NCBI GenBank assembly: GCA_948099385.1
Contig: CANUEZ040000163.1
Span: forward strand, 8,687,001 to 8,751,000
Source: Fasciola hepatica
Lineage: Eukaryota; Platyhelminthes; Trematoda; Plagiorchiida; Fasciolidae
Length of the DNA stretch: 64,000 bases
Reading direction: 5' to 3'
The notes beneath the pieces were generated by a model. The model saw only the letters and a program-made list of their open reading frames with translations. It did no database searches and was not told the origin of the DNA. How positions within the stretch are numbered: position 1 is the first letter of the stretch; each line of letters begins with the position of its first letter. This document shows, in pieces, positions 30,921 to 44,493 of this stretch. A program made the translations under genes and the position numbers.

Positions 30921-33302
30921 GCCAGAATACACTTCACCCCTAATAGATAACCGGATGTCACGTGGGCACCGCAGATGACTGAGATTGGCAAATTCCGAAT
31001 TCGCCTTCTGTGTACACTTCGACACTTCATCCAATGTCCGACCACCCGGTGAAATGTAACTGCCCGGGTGAAGCTTTTGAGTCAGAGCATTTGCTTGAAC
31101 CGGTGCTATGGGATCACGTAGAAAGGGTTGTCGTAGTAGAGTGAAAACCGATACACATATTGGGTTAACTGTATTGATGAAGCTAAAATATATGCACCAA
31201 GGTTAAAGTGTAATTCAGCAATTATCGGCTTTGTTCCCGAACGTCATCCTCGTGTAATTTAGATTTTGATGTCATAAGTTTGGATCCTGCCACGACCAGT
31301 CAATTCCCCTTGAATAACCGCCACTCCCCTTCAGAAATATGGTACTTTGTATAATCACACAAAATAACATAACTATTATTATCGCTACTATATAATTATC
31401 GATCGAGATAACAGTCAACTGAGGAACAAGGGAGCCCTAATGCATCAAAATTCGGAATGTCTTATTGAGTGAGACACATTGTTGTTCGATAAATGGTTCT
31501 TGTTCACGAGCTTCTAATGGGAAGAAAATCTTTTGCAATTCGTTCCCGGTGGACTCAGACTGGTAAAAAGTTCAGGATAGACATGGACTATTGTACTGTA
31601 ACACGCAGGGGCAATGCTCTTCCGACAAGGGTAGCACTTGTGTGATCTGCAAGAGCACAAAAGGAAAATCTCCATGAGCCGAGGCTCAGTAAGTGTATCA
31701 AAGGAGACCAACACTAACATTAATCAAATAACAAGATTGTGGCCTACAATCTGGCCATTACAATATGTTTGTTAACTTCAAAAGCCAGTGATGGAAGGTC
31801 TCGGTGTCATGAAGTGGACCATCTAGAGCTAACCCGGATAGCCGGGTATTTGTGCTTGTGATTTACAGTCAAACCTCTATTGAGGCTCGATAGATATAAC
31901 GCACGAATACACTGATAATTCCCGACAACCTATCATGCGTTTTTCATAGTTTTAAATGATAACGTGAGCATTTAAACTGTATAATGAATCCTTTCATGAG
32001 ATTCATTCTGTCCATTACTACAAGGATTTAAAAACAATTAATCATCATCAGACCACCTTGCAGATCCCTAAAATTATCTAAAAATGTCAGAACATATAAC
32101 AGAACGAGAGGAGCATTGGTAAATACAGTTTGACGCGGCTAGCTGCAGAGTCTGGAGTGGTACGCACCAGAGAGTTTGAAAAAAGTGACAATTCTTCAAT
32201 CATGAAACTGAGTGTTTGAGGACTAACAGAAGTTTTCTCCGCATGGTCAACTTAGTTTGTGCGTTACATAAAAACCATTCGTCTTAATCAATGTGCATTG
32301 TCCAGGCTCATGTACTCTCATGTTAGAATAAGAGTTTACTCAAAGCCATTACAGTGAGGTTAAGTAAAATATGTTAAGATAGAATTTCGGATGCTCAAAG
32401 GGTTCAGATGCGTGTACAAACTGAAATTCATGTGTTCAGATTGATGAACATTTCATCACTTTTCATTGGTTTAGAAGCGGGTCAAGCACCGGATATGTAA
32501 AATCTGATGTATTTCCGGTTCACGACCCCACCTGATCTGTTGAGACCTTATGGGGTTCTCCGGTCCAAATCTCATGGTCTGTTTGTCGGTTATACCTAAC
32601 AGTACATTTGGCCTTTAAGGTTATGGGGAATAGTGAAGTCAAGTCAAGTCAAATGTTTGGTTTATGCACCCCGGTGGGTGAATATTCAGCAGTACTTAGC
32701 AATACTCATAGAAATTGCACAAAATGAAAGCAACATGCACAACAACAAAAAATAATGACGAGGAGTGACTTAGGATTTAAGACACTAAAAGTTGTCGAAG
32801 TTCAGCTTCGTTGTTGCAAGACTACGTAAGAATCGAGCTCGGTAAGAGACAATGGGGGACCGGTAGGCAGTTGTGCGTTCTTAAATCCTGCTTATAAATT
32901 ATTGCAGGTGGAAGAAGAGGAAGCACACATGTTGAGTTCCCTGTGAAGCTGGTGATATGAGTTAGCCTAGGAAAATCTTTTGCACATTTTGTGATGTTGG
33001 GACGTGATGGAGTCTGCAAGATCTTTGAGTGGTATACCACATGCATTGGATAAATGCTTGAGACTCCTTGAGTTTGTAGTCCAGTGGAGTAGAGGGCAGA
33101 AGAATGCTACCAGTGAAGTAATATTCATACATGAACAAAACATTGAATGAGGTAAACGGGTACATCAACTGCTTGCAGACATAACACGTAGTAGGTCTGT
33201 CTTCTCATTTTTTGAAAATATAGGCAACATGTTCAGTCCAACAAAGATTATGGGTGATCGTAACCGCAAGTTATTTGACAGATAATTGACCACCAACCGA
33301 GA
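30921..33302. other. Unassigned sequence with one tRNA-like B-box
   Basis: Mostly anonymous AT-rich DNA. Around 32510 a CCGGTTCACGACCCC string resembles a polymerase III B-box (GGTTCRANNCC) and may belong to a SINE, but no A-box or tail could be defined. A short (AAGTC)n stretch lies near 32637-32650. Confidence 0.35.
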
Positions 33303-33663
33303 AGCTTCTTAAGTGAATGTCTGAACAGAATTCCAAAATGTTCGAACATCCCTTTCACTACACTAAGGCACAGTTATATGATAAAAAGCTGTTTGTTTTT
33401 TGCTCTAGAAACATTTTTCGGGTAAAATCTGTACACGAATTGATGTACCTACTAGAAGGTTAGTTAGTCCACTTCTGAATAAAGAAAGATCAAGGAACCA
33501 AGACTAAGTACTATTTGAACGAAAATCTTAGTTGGCACGCAAAAGCTTGTGCACTACTGATATTCAGCCTGGAACAGGATGGTTCAGACGCCAGCTTTTA
33601 TAATCAAAGGTCATGTGTGAATTATCCAAACGTTTTATTGTTCTTTGTTCTGAATATCTGCGC

Positions 33664-33781
33664 CAAGTTGATAGACTCTCTTAATTATAACCATGAACGA
33701 TTTAAGTCTGCGAAGGAGGCTGCAGGTTCACTGATCAAAAAAGATATAAAAAACCCAGAAGATGATCCTCGATACGAGTGA
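33664..33781 (+). CDS. Candidate terminal exon inside tandem duplication (copy 1)
   Basis: An open frame ending at TGA 33779-33781 reads AKLIDSLNYNHERFKSAKEA then AGSLIKKDIKN and a short acidic end. In copy 2 (about 35189-35276) the corresponding frame is preceded by a plausible acceptor (TTATGTAG) and keeps AKLIDSLNYNHE(W)F(R)SA(D)EAAGSLI before an earlier stop. Several differences between copies are third-position synonymous changes (ATA GAC to ATC GAT, GCG to GCA), which hints at past selection on protein. I do not recognise the protein. It may be a non-coding repeat. Confidence 0.35.
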
Positions 33782-34489
33782 CGCGTTTAGCCTAGAGGTT
33801 CGTGTTGAAGACTAGTGGAAGAATGCTGGGAAATATTTCTAGTCTATCAGGTTAGTGATGTGCCAGAATTTGGGTTCTTGGGGTAAAAATTGTTTATCTT
33901 TCCAGTCCCACTGCAGAATTTCTTTCTTTTGGTTGAGAGTATTACCAATTAGTTGTCCAAACGAAGCACTAAAGTGGTTGGGAATTGGATAAAACTGAAT
34001 AGCATTGAGAAGCAGCAAACATTTGTAGCAACACAGTTCAGATTTCCATTGTAATCAAAAAGGTCGGACACTAATCACCATAAATAATGTATGCACGGAT
34101 GAAGATCTATTGAATCTATTTACCAACAGTTATGTACAAAGAAGACTGAAAACTATCGCGGAGCTAAAATTGATCCAGTGGATGAGAAGATAGGTGTCAT
34201 CATCATGACACATTTGTAATTCATTCAGTAATAATGAAGGCCAAAAATGACGCACCATATGGCCAGATAAATGAAACAGTAATAGATACACTAGCTCATC
34301 ATTAATAATCCCAGTTACAGAAAAGAACAGCTGCTTTATTCTCGTAGTGGTCTGAGTAAACTGATAGCAGTACAACTAATGAGAACCCCTATCAGAGTAT
34401 CAACTCATCCCGCGTCCACTGATTGCTAATATGCGAAACTGGAGACAATTAGGAGCTGCATTGTATAGGATAGAGATAATGCAAGCTGC

Positions 34490-34560
34490 TGGTAATCGAC
34501 CCAGGTGAGCTATTGTTTCCCTTCCGGGGGCTGGTTCGAGTCCCTATGGTCCGTTTCTCT
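34490..34560 (+). repeat. tRNA-like B-box segment (SINE-like), duplicated at 36 kb
   Basis: CTGGTTCGAGTCCCTATGG contains a good polymerase III B-box. The homologous segment in copy 2 is at about 36018-36085. No clear A-box upstream. Confidence 0.3.
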
Positions 34561-36346
34561 GTTCACGCTCATCGGTAATCTAAATATAACAGACGTGTAA
34601 TGATTGTAATGAGGAATGGTGCGTCGAAACCAATTTCCGATCAGCGTTACGAAAAAGAGAAACACCGTGTTGTATCACACGTAAGTGTTTAGCATTCGAT
34701 AGTGCCGTGTCGACGGAAAAGTTTGTAATCTTCCGACGACTGGGTCATCTCTTTAAGAACAGCTTCGTAATCAACTGCAAGCCAGTCTATGGATTACTTC
34801 ATAATTTAGTTATATTATACCGAGATGTTTCCTAAGTGAACGTCTGAACAGAATCCCAGAATGTTCACACATCCCATTCACAACAGTAATGCGCAATTAT
34901 GTAATAAAAAGCTGTTAGTTTTTGCTCAACAAACATGTTTCGGGTAAAATTTGTGCACGAATTGATGTACCTACTAGAAGGTTAGTTAGTCCACTTCTAA
35001 ATAAAGAAAGATCAAGGAACCAAGACTAAGTACTATTTGAACCAAAATTTTTGTTGGTACGTAAGTGCATGTAAACTACTGTTATCTAACATGGAACAGG
35101 ACCATCTAGCCGTTCATTTTTGTGGTCAATCGGCCATATGTGAATTACCCCAACTTTGAGTTTTGTGTTTTGTTCTGGTTATGTAGGCTAAGTTGATCGA
35201 TTCTCTTAATTATAACCATGAATGGTTTAGGTCTGCAGACGAGGCTGCAGGTTCACTGATCAACAAATGGAAATAAGTGTCCAGCAGATAATGTTCGATT
35301 TGGAAGATGCGCCTAGTCTAGAGGTTGGTACCAAAGGCTAGTGGAAAATGCTGGGAAAATATTTACAGTCTACTAGGTTAGCGATGTGCCAGAATTTAAG
35401 TTGCTGAGGTAAAAATTGTTTATCTTTCACGTCCCGCTGGAAAATTTCTTTCTGTTGGTTGAGAGTGTTACGAAGTAGTTGTCCAAACGAAGAACTAAAG
35501 TAGTTGGGAATTGGATGAAACTAAATAGCACTGAAAAGCAGAGAACATTTTTAGCAGCACAGTTCATATATTCGTTGCAAAGAAAGAGGTCGGAGTCTAA
35601 TCATCATAAATAAGCTGTGCACGGACGAATATCTAATAAAGCTGTTTATCAACAGTTATGTCCACAGATAACTGGAAACTATCGCGGAGTTAAATTGATC
35701 AAATGTATAAGAAGATGGGTATTATCGTCATGGAGCATTCGTAATTCATTCGGCAATATTGAAGGCTGAAATAAGGCATAAAGCATTGCCAGATAGCTGA
35801 AACAGCAAGAGATAAGCTAGCTCATCAGTAATAATCCCAGGTACAAAACAGAACAGCTGCTCCATTCTTGTAGCGGTCTGAGTGAACGGATGGTGATGCA
35901 GTTATTGAGAACTCCTGTGGAAGAATCAACTCATTCTGCGTTCATTGATTGCTAATGCGGGAAGCTGGAGACAATTAGGAGCTGAACTGTATAGTATTGA
36001 GGTAATATAAGCTGCTGATAATCGACTCAAGTGGCTTATTGGTTCCCTTTCCAGGGTTGGTTCGAGTCTCTATGGTCCGTTTCTCTGTTCACGATTATTG
36101 GCAATCCAGGTGCAACAGACATGTAATGATTGTAATATGGAACGGTGTGTCGAAACCCTTTTTTGGGTTAGCATTACGAAAAAGAGAAGCACCGTGTAAT
36201 GTCACATGTAAGTGTTTAGCATTCGGTATCAAAGTGTCGACGGAAATGCTTGTAATCTGTTGACGAATGGGTCACCTTTTTCGGAACGGGTTTACAATCA
36301 GTTGTATGCCAAGCTTCAGATTGATTCACAAATTACTTATATTATC

Positions 36347-38949
36347 CTGCTCAGGGTGGTAAAGAGGCGATTATGTTTTCTGCTTTCGGCAGGTTAGATC
36401 CCAAACAAACAGATAGTTTGTGCATCAACATTTTGGGCAAGTACACTCGAGAATTCCCCTAACCATTGGGGAACAACGGTAATGTGGGCCACTGAGCAAG
36501 GATACGCAGATCTTCCCTCAGCGATCATTTTTAACTGGTATTATTTGGTTAAAATATTTTCCATTTCGATGAAATAAAACAAAGCCTATGCCTCGATGTG
36601 TTGGGGGAGAGTGGAAAATCAATACTCTACATTACCAGTTGTAGGAACTTGGAAAACAAGCTGATTATTATGCCCAGCCAACAGATCCCGCGGTTTAGGT
36701 TGGTAGTCAAACAACTGATATCCCAACATCCCGCAAGGAAATGATCATCACTCTGGGGTTGCCGGCTATCTGTTTCTTCAGTGGAAAACCATCGCATGGG
36801 AAAGTCGATTTGATCTATAAATGTGCGATGCATCCGAATCATGTAACTGGTTTCAAAACTTGACTCTGACACACAAAACTGAGCATACTACCAATTGACC
36901 AGTTACCACGTTTCAGTAGTAGGTTTTGACTGGTCGTAAAATGATTCATCATGCAGTATGAATGCTCAGTTTATAACTAAAAAGCAATGAAATTACTTAC
37001 CGTTCACCTGCTTCCCTAAGTACGTTGGGAATTATCATTAGCACATATTCAACGACCCCGAATAGGATGGGGCTCGAACCCATTGTATATGATTTGCGTT
37101 ACTCATGCTTTAACACCAGATTATCAGGGCTGTTTCTAAAGGGCTTGTTCCAGCTTCCAACTAGGTGAGTTGCCTATCCTCCACCAGGCTTGAAAGGTGA
37201 GTTCGATGTTTTGCTATAAACTTTAGACTTTAACGACAGATGTCTTTTTAGTTTGTATTTACAGTAACCGGAGATAAAAGGAATAACCTCCAGAATTCGG
37301 CTACTTGACTTGTATAAGTAGTAAGATGTTCATCGAATTGTCTCACCCAAATAGTGGTCGCTGGATGTCAATTGCCTTTACTCATCATTTGTTCAGTGTC
37401 ATCAGTTTTCTAGCTCTTCAAATCCGTAAAACCGTATTTCACAAAATAATCAGGAGTAACTCTCTGATTCATAGAGCAAAACTGATGTGGACAGGACGTG
37501 AGAAGTGTCCAGTAATGGATACAAATCTCCCAGGCTAATTTCAATAGTCTTGCGCTTAGTGTTGAGTAATTGAAATGAACGAAACATTACGATCATCTTA
37601 ATTAGATATCATTAGGCAATCCCTCTTTTCGGTTGACAATGAAGCCATTTTATTTTGAACGTTATGACACTGATTTTAGCACCCAATATTCAACTCACTT
37701 TGAAACAGATTCGTTCATCCAATTGCGTCACTGTTGCCCTGTTTCGCCTAAGTAGGTGATTTTGGGAAAATATCTGTACATTCCAAACTGAAACAGATTG
37801 CTGGTGTTGGGGTCACTTGTTGAAGTTTTTTCTTTCACTGTTAGGAATTGTTCGAGTTCACCGACTGGTGATTTTGATTTGTGGGAGGGACCATTGCGAT
37901 CTTCAAATCGTTATCAGTTAATAAATTTTGTTCCCGTAAAATATATTGCGACGGAATAAGAACTACTCATGTTGCTACTCAAGTTCGAAGTAAAGTTTAG
38001 GGTTTATCCTAATGACCTTGACATTCAGCTTTAATTTGAAACCAAGTTTGATCAGATAGTGTTTGTGAGGCAAAACGAAAAAAAACAGTAAAATGACAGT
38101 GATCTTTCTTGTGTATCCGACTAATTACAGTCTGAAGGAAGTGAGTCGGTGCAATCAGTAGTTCAATTTTGGTCAGATAACTCATGCCATAGCTGATAAC
38201 TTTTTGTTTGAATAAATCCTAAAGCTAGCTGCTTGGATTTGGGGAAATAAACGAGAACAGTATAGAACAAAATTAGGAGAAAAAAGGCTTGGTCGCCATT
38301 TTTCATACGGTAGAACGCTCACACTGGCAGATTTTCCGCCTAACGTGTAAATGCAAATTCATAAACAAAAACATGATATCCCTTGGAATTTCAGGAATCG
38401 TAGAAAATGGATATTCATTTTCAAGTTCCAACAGGAATATTTAGAGCAAAAATCTCAACAGTGAGTTTATACATCCAAAGTTCAATAAGTGTGACTTGTT
38501 GTGACATGGTCTCGATGACACGAACGCTCCAATTTGGGGCTGTATCGAACAGAATAGAACTGGATACAACTGTGTGCATTTTCCGATCAAGCACAAGGAA
38601 TAATTCATCATTTTTGGGTGGTTGGAGATGATTAGTTTGAGCTCAGGTTTACTGAATACCTAGTTGCACTTGGTTAGCAGCCTTACTTGGTAATACTTTG
38701 AATAGGTACTGAATGCAAGTCACTTCTACGCCACGATGTTACCTGACAATATTCAGAAGGCTTCTGAGGAGATACTGTTTGTCCACTAGCGCAGGGGTTT
38801 GCATGTATAGCAGAAAATCTTCAGATTTAATTCTCGGTTATGTAGTCAAACAAGCCTTCCCTCTTCTAAAAATGCTAGTGGACTATGCGATGAATTAAAA
38901 ACAAATCAGTCATGAACTGACTGTTCTGATGTCCAGTCGTGTCCGGGAA
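36347..38949. other. Unassigned sequence with one tRNA-like segment
   Basis: Around 37060-37120 on the minus strand ATGGGTTCGAGCCCCAT gives a strong B-box within an otherwise anonymous stretch. Other frames (up to 81 codons) have no recognisable motif. Confidence 0.4.
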
Positions 38950-39675
38950 AGAAATGTTGGACTTAGATTTTATACCACCCATGCTAATCCACGGCTGCGA
39001 AAACTGACCACTAATAGCCGGGTATTTCAGGATACTGGAGATATCTTATCACCAGTACCTGTGGCAAATCCCAAAAGTAAATGGTCCGATTGAGCACTCA
39101 GCGCCAAAGGATACGATGCTTCACCGCTGGCGATCTGTCGGTCTTCGGCCAGTGTCGTTGACTGTAGAGTCTTAGTCAGATCCTTTGACCGCCTGATACA
39201 GAACTAACCGAATAAACATTTCACTATTACTCCTGCCCTAGCTGACACTTTTTTAATGGTAGCGAGCTGGGTTTTAATCTACACCAAACTCGTTTCCAAC
39301 CTCCATGCATGGTCACCGGTGACCTGCGATTTTCATGAAGTCGACTTATCCTTCAGTAGGAGACCATCATGGTAAAGAAGACAGGCACCATTTTGACTGT
39401 CTCAATTTTTCAAATATCGTTGGTTTACCGCTGATGACGAAATTCTTGCGTTAATATTGCTGTAAAAGCTTGAGAAAGATTTTTTCGAGTTATTTTCTAT
39501 ATCTACTTTCCAAGAAACTGCTATCTACTGGTGGAAAAGAGACTGAAAGTAAGGTGAGAAGCATCTAGTTGAGCCCAATTGAGAATAGATTGAATAAAAA
39601 GAGAAACTTTGGACCGAAATGTGGTTGTAGTGTCCAGGACTGGGGCGCGTTTGGGTTACGGATGATGATGATGTA
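38950..39675 (+). pseudogene. Decayed RTE 3' end with (GAT)n tail
   Basis: A degenerate LIHGCEN.PL followed by FRILEI matches the GCETWPLR/EDIRHLEV block of RTE elements. About 685 bp downstream is a short GATGATGATGATG tail at 39659-39675. The corresponding distance in the complete element at 25.7-29.55 kb is about 667 bp. The agreement of motif, order and distance supports one old RTE copy. Confidence 0.5.
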
Positions 39676-42600
39676 GAGAAACATGATGGGGGTAGGGTGA
39701 CAAGTGGCACGTATGAAATTATTTCAGAAACGTTGCCGGGTGGGTCAGCGCAAAGATGAAGAAAAATGAAACACTATAGGTGCAGTGCAGAAGAAATGAG
39801 GGATAAGTTTCTTTCAGGATGGTACAGGATGCAAGTAGCGGACATATGAGAAGTCCTAAGAGCCTTGAAATGACCTATTGATATTCTGCTGGATGCATTT
39901 AGGAACAGTTTCGGTTCATGGGATGTGAACCCAAAAACCTATAGGCTTTCATGGGAGTGTCTGGTTTGAAATTTATGATACACAAAATTAAATCAATAAC
40001 AGTATTCTATAGCGTAACATTTTCGGCATTTTTTACAGCGTTATTACAAAAAGTGGATGAGACGGAAGAACTTTATTGAAAATAATACGGTCAAGTCAGA
40101 CCGCAGGGAAATGCTCATAATGAAACAATTCATCATGAAGTATCAAGGCTCATCTTACCAAGGAAAACCATGGAAACACTGTACAGCTGAATATGAGGTA
40201 AACAATATTGAGATGAAGACCTAACCGCCAGTCTACCCTTGACGGCTAAAAACTTCTTCGTCACTGACCTTGAACTGCAACAACCCGTGAAAGATACAAC
40301 GATCAAATCCTTTGACGAATTTATTCTCCATAGTGATACATTTGTAATGAACACGCTAAGTCACAAACGATATACAGAGCCTAACTCTGAAGTGTTTCCT
40401 TTGCTTTCACTGATGAGTTCAGTGTTATTAATAATAAGGTAAATCATTATGTCAACTTATTTTTCATTAAACGTGAGCGGAATTTGAAAAGAGTTTGTTG
40501 ATTTACCAAGTATGAAAAGACTACAATTTTATTTTGGTGATTACCATCTACTCTGCTTCGGCATAAAGTTCTCCCGGTGGTTAACCTTCCTCAATAGTCT
40601 TACGTCAAAGCACCACATCAGTCAATACCATGAGAATATTTTCAGCTTCCTTCCGTCTTATGTCCATTTAATTCCGATTCGTTAACGGTCTCCTCGATCA
40701 ATAACAGGCTTGGCTTTTTATGAACCGATGTGACTCTCTGCTTCAAGCCCTAAAGTCTAAATTGAGGAAGCTTCCCAAATTCGTAGTGGGTCTTTCCGAT
40801 TATGGAGTATTCCTTTCATACTGTACAAAAAGATCTTCGTACGTATGACCTAGTCGGTTGGCCTAGGCGAATAAAATGCCGTTTATGTGTATTACCACTA
40901 AATTCTGTCTGAAATAGTTACCACTTATTGTCAAGGTTTCTGTCAAACTTTGTGAAATGTTGAAGAACCTATACACCAGTTTCATCCAGCCCAGTGCACG
41001 TGAACGGTGGAAATTAAAACTGGATCTCATTCTCGAATACCTTCGACAATATACCCTCTAGATGCTAACTTCAAGAAGAACAACTGTTCACTAGGCAATT
41101 GGATTTCGGTGCTCATAACATTTAGTACTAGAATTACTCAAGTTCAAAAACACTAATTACTTGCTCTGTATAGCGCTTGTATCACGTAACTGGAGTGGAA
41201 TTTCTAAATTTTCCAAGCATCAAAGTGAGTTGACTAATGAGTGAAATTTGTTTGGGGATAGATCGCATGGCACTGTTGGATTTTATTTCTGAGTTATTAT
41301 GGGATGACAAATTGCTTTATGAGTCCTCGTTGCTATAACCCTTAGTTACCAGTAGTATTTAGTTACTTCCTAGATGATACAAGGTTTTTTGTAACTGGAC
41401 GCGGACAACGGTTATGAAATTCCAGTCATCAGAATTCTATGGCCGAACTTGTTTTGCATATTTGGATGTATGCTACGAAAGCCAGTATAAATCAATAATG
41501 GGCATGACACTCGTTAATTGAAATACTATATCCATTTGATGACTGTCTAGGCGACGCGAACTGCACACTCTGGCGTTCGAATGTGTTGGTACTCACGTTC
41601 TAGGCAGACTGTGAATGAAAGCTGTTTCATTCTCTTGCTGATGCTTTTCTGTGGTCGAGTCAGGCATTGAAGGCCTCGAGAATTGAACACGAGTCAGTGG
41701 ACATGAGATGTTTTCACTCTTTTTGCCAATATCTCTCTTATTCAGTCTGGATAAACCTTGCACACTGAAGCAGTTGCCCAAAACTATGCACTAGGTTCGG
41801 GCCAATGATTGGCACGCTTGAGTAAGATTTATATTTTTAAGCCTGGAAAATATCTACGACCAAGAAACTCAATAGCATTTTCTAGGTTTGGTGGTCTACG
41901 TGAGCATGAAATGAGAAGAAATCTGACGAAGAATAATCCAGTTATCATAATACTGTCATCAGTCTTTTATTTCACGTTTTATTAGCCAACAAACACATAA
42001 CGTTTTTGGAATGCATTCGCATTCAGATAAAGGATGCTTAGTGAGAATTGACTGGCAGTGATTGGATTTGACCAGTAATTCGAACACCGTGGTTATTTGA
42101 ACCAATTACCGTATTTCATATCAGTAAACCTTGAGGACCACGTGTGTTTCGTCTTCTGGCACTTGATCCATCGATACCTACTCCCCTTTGCAATGAGTCC
42201 ATTTTGGATAACCAGGTCAGTGCAAAAACTCACCAGCATACAGCCTGGTGGCTTCAATTTGCAAAGTTGAGATGGTCAGTGTAAACGACCTCCTAGTCGT
42301 GGATAGTCGATGACTCAAATGAATTTTTGCACAAAAGCTTATTACTTTGTAAAAACCAGTGAGAAAAAGGCGCTGAATCATGTATTGCTGATGTTCAAAA
42401 GAGCCACCGAAAGTCAGCCAGGATAGCCTGGTGGTGGTCCAGTGTTCTGCTTTTGCAAACATTCACCTTGATTTCAAGTCTCAGTGAAGGTTCAATGATG
42501 AAACAGCTGTGCAATACTTCTGGTGCCTTCGGTGTCGAGTTGAGCATTGTCAACGCATGGGGAATTGCTTTTTAGATAGGTTAAACTAAACGACTCGTCG

Positions 42601-43439
42601 TAGAAAACAGCCGCTTGATGCACCGTGGCAGATGAACTAAGAACTTAGGTGGAAGTCATCTGAAGGGAATGTTAAATGAAACTCTGGAAACTTTGGAAAC
42701 TTTGGAAACTCTGGGTCCTTTTGTATGATCCAATAGTCCAGTAAATGCATGAACACTGTTCATGGATACACGATTTCTCCTGACCAGGGAGGGCGTGATG
42801 TAAATCCTCTGTGCCGTCAAATTTAATATACTTCATCATCAGCTCTGGGGGTTACATAAATTATGGACTGTTGCGTTTTCCATTTGGAGCCTGCATCAAA
42901 CTTCGGGACAATTATAGATAATCGGAAACCTTCACACCTGCATCATCGATCTTCCGTCTTGATGGTTCATCAAAACACGAACCTTTATTCTCTCATGCGT
43001 ATGCAATGGGATGGCTGACGGTAGCTGAGTGAGTGAAAGCCTCATTCTTCTTCTGATTCATGCAGTGTCCCAAAATCCACTACACCTGGTTATTATTTGA
43101 AGGCCGGGTAAAGAATTCACCCCATATACTGAATTTGTCTTACTCAAAAGTGGAAACCCAGCAACATTTTTGGTTCGACAAATAATATGAAAACAGAAAG
43201 TGGCTGTGAAAGAACTTGGGTTAAACCAAACTTGGGTTTGAATGATAATATTTCCGAAAACACTGTATGTTACGGTCATTTTACCAAGAGTAGGTTAGTC
43301 ATAATATTTGGAGTTATTTACTGAATCGAACCTAAAATGTATGCTATAGTGATCTTGTGTAATTAGTCGGTTTATCAGTTTGGCGCAACCGGTTATTTCT
43401 GTCCCTCCAAACCAGGAAAAATATTGAAAAGCACAGGCT
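39676..43439. other. Unassigned sequence
   Basis: No recognised genes. A 67-codon frame at 40239-40442 has a protein-like composition but no motif I can name. A four-unit 9-bp minisatellite lies at 42678-42713. Confidence 0.4.
42678..42713 (+). repeat. 9-bp minisatellite, 4 units
   Basis: GAAACTCTG, GAAACTTTG, GAAACTTTG, GAAACTCTG in tandem. Confidence 0.9.
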
Positions 43440-43454
43440 GACGTTGACCACTCG

Positions 43455-43840
43455 CATGTAGACGAACTGATTGGCTAGCGGTTGAGTGACTTCGAACGTA
43501 TACCCACTATCTTCGAGGCCCGAAATATGAATCCCGTCACCACTGACCACTTCGGCGGTCGACAGAAATCCACTGTTGCCCTACTCGAGACCACGCCTGA
43601 TCTATCTGGGTCTTAAATGGTTCACCGCTCCACATATCACAATGAGATTGCAGATTATCTCTAATCGTACAGTGGGCCTCGCTGATACCGGCTTCATTCC
43701 TACTACAGCAAGCATGCTCAAACATACAATGAAGAAAAAAGCTATCTGCTTCATGACATTTGAAGCTGTTCAGTTCCTAACCGTCAGTTCCACACAGGTG
43801 CATAGTTGATGTTTTAGAGTCAATTTTTCTTGTGCATTTT
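43455..43840 (+). repeat. SINE-like interspersed repeat, copy A
   Basis: Homologous to 56005-56370 in the same orientation. The head TGGCTAGCGGTTGAGTG resembles a tRNA A-box (TGGCNNAGYGG) and about 45 bp later a degenerate ATGAATCCCG may be the B-box. The body GGCGGTCGACAGAAATCCAC is shared exactly with copy B. It probably represents a tRNA-derived SINE or a short family of that type. No TSD delimited. Confidence 0.6.
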
Positions 43841-43914
43841 ACTACAACGGTGGGGACTGACAGTTCATTCACTTATGATCCATGTTATTACGACTGAGAT
43901 GATAATTAATAAAT

Positions 43915-43955
43915 CCACTGGGCCTTACTATGAGTGGGGTCGAACTCCGAGAAAA
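43915..43955 (-). repeat. tRNA-like B-box string
   Basis: On the minus strand CGGAGTTCGACCCCACTC contains a B-box-like core. No tRNA fold could be completed. Confidence 0.25.
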
Positions 43956-44328
43956 AGAACATTAGCGGAGCTAGTGACCTTGATATTCCTTCAGCTAAAA
44001 TTAAGATTTCATTTTTCACGGCATCACTTTAAATTTCACAAAGTCATATTTATTGTGAAATTTGCCAAAATTCGAAGCCTGAGAAATCCGAGTTCATTTT
44101 GGTCTCTGTTACTGGATGATTATCTGCGAATTATAGTTTTTTGCAGTGTTTAAGTTATAGTATCCCTCAATTCTGAAAACACAGAAAGAATAGTATCGTC
44201 TTCTTTTATGGCTTGACTGGTAGCAGTGAGAAACGGGAAATTCCGGCTAACCCTCATTCCTCAGCACTCAATTCCACATAGATGTTTATAGCAAAAGTCG
44301 TTGTTTAATAGATAAAATAAATTAAAAT

Positions 44329-44493
44329 ATGACTGAAGGAGAACAAGACCCGGAAGCAGTGGGAAAGGACCTGTTCACCATAGTCGCTCGAAATTCCCCC
44401 ACCAAATCTCATACAGCCGACGATTTTATTTTCAACGTCATACTTGCCATATTTGCTCTGATATTAGTTAAACTACTTCAACAGGGAAGTTAA
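44329..44493 (+). CDS. 54-codon ORF, predicted tail-anchored membrane protein
   Basis: A complete short ORF from ATG 44329 to TAA 44493, too short for most ORF filters. The start has A at -3 and an in-frame TAA (44323-44325) just upstream, so the frame cannot extend further unless spliced. The first half is polar and acidic (MTEGEQDPEAVGKD). The C-terminal half is a single hydrophobic segment (DDFIFNVILAIFALILVKLL) followed by QQGS, the layout of a tail-anchored protein inserted into ER or mitochondrial outer membrane. GC content and composition look coding compared with the AT-rich flanks. I do not recognise the family. It could be the last exon of a larger membrane protein. Confidence 0.5.
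   Translation: MTEGEQDPEAVGKDLFTIVARNSPTKSHTADDFIFNVILAIFALILVKLLQQGS

Larger units (their letters stand above)
33303..36346. repeat. Diverged tandem duplication, two copies of about 1.52 kb
   Basis: Copy 1 (about 33303-34824) and copy 2 (about 34825-36346) align along their length with offset about 1,522 bp. Anchors include AGTTAGTCCACTTCT at about 33463 and 34985, and GGTTCGAGTC at about 34531 and 36059. I estimate clear but imperfect identity with small indels. Both carry the exon candidate described separately and a B-box-like GGTTCGAGT(C/T)C. Confidence 0.85.
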
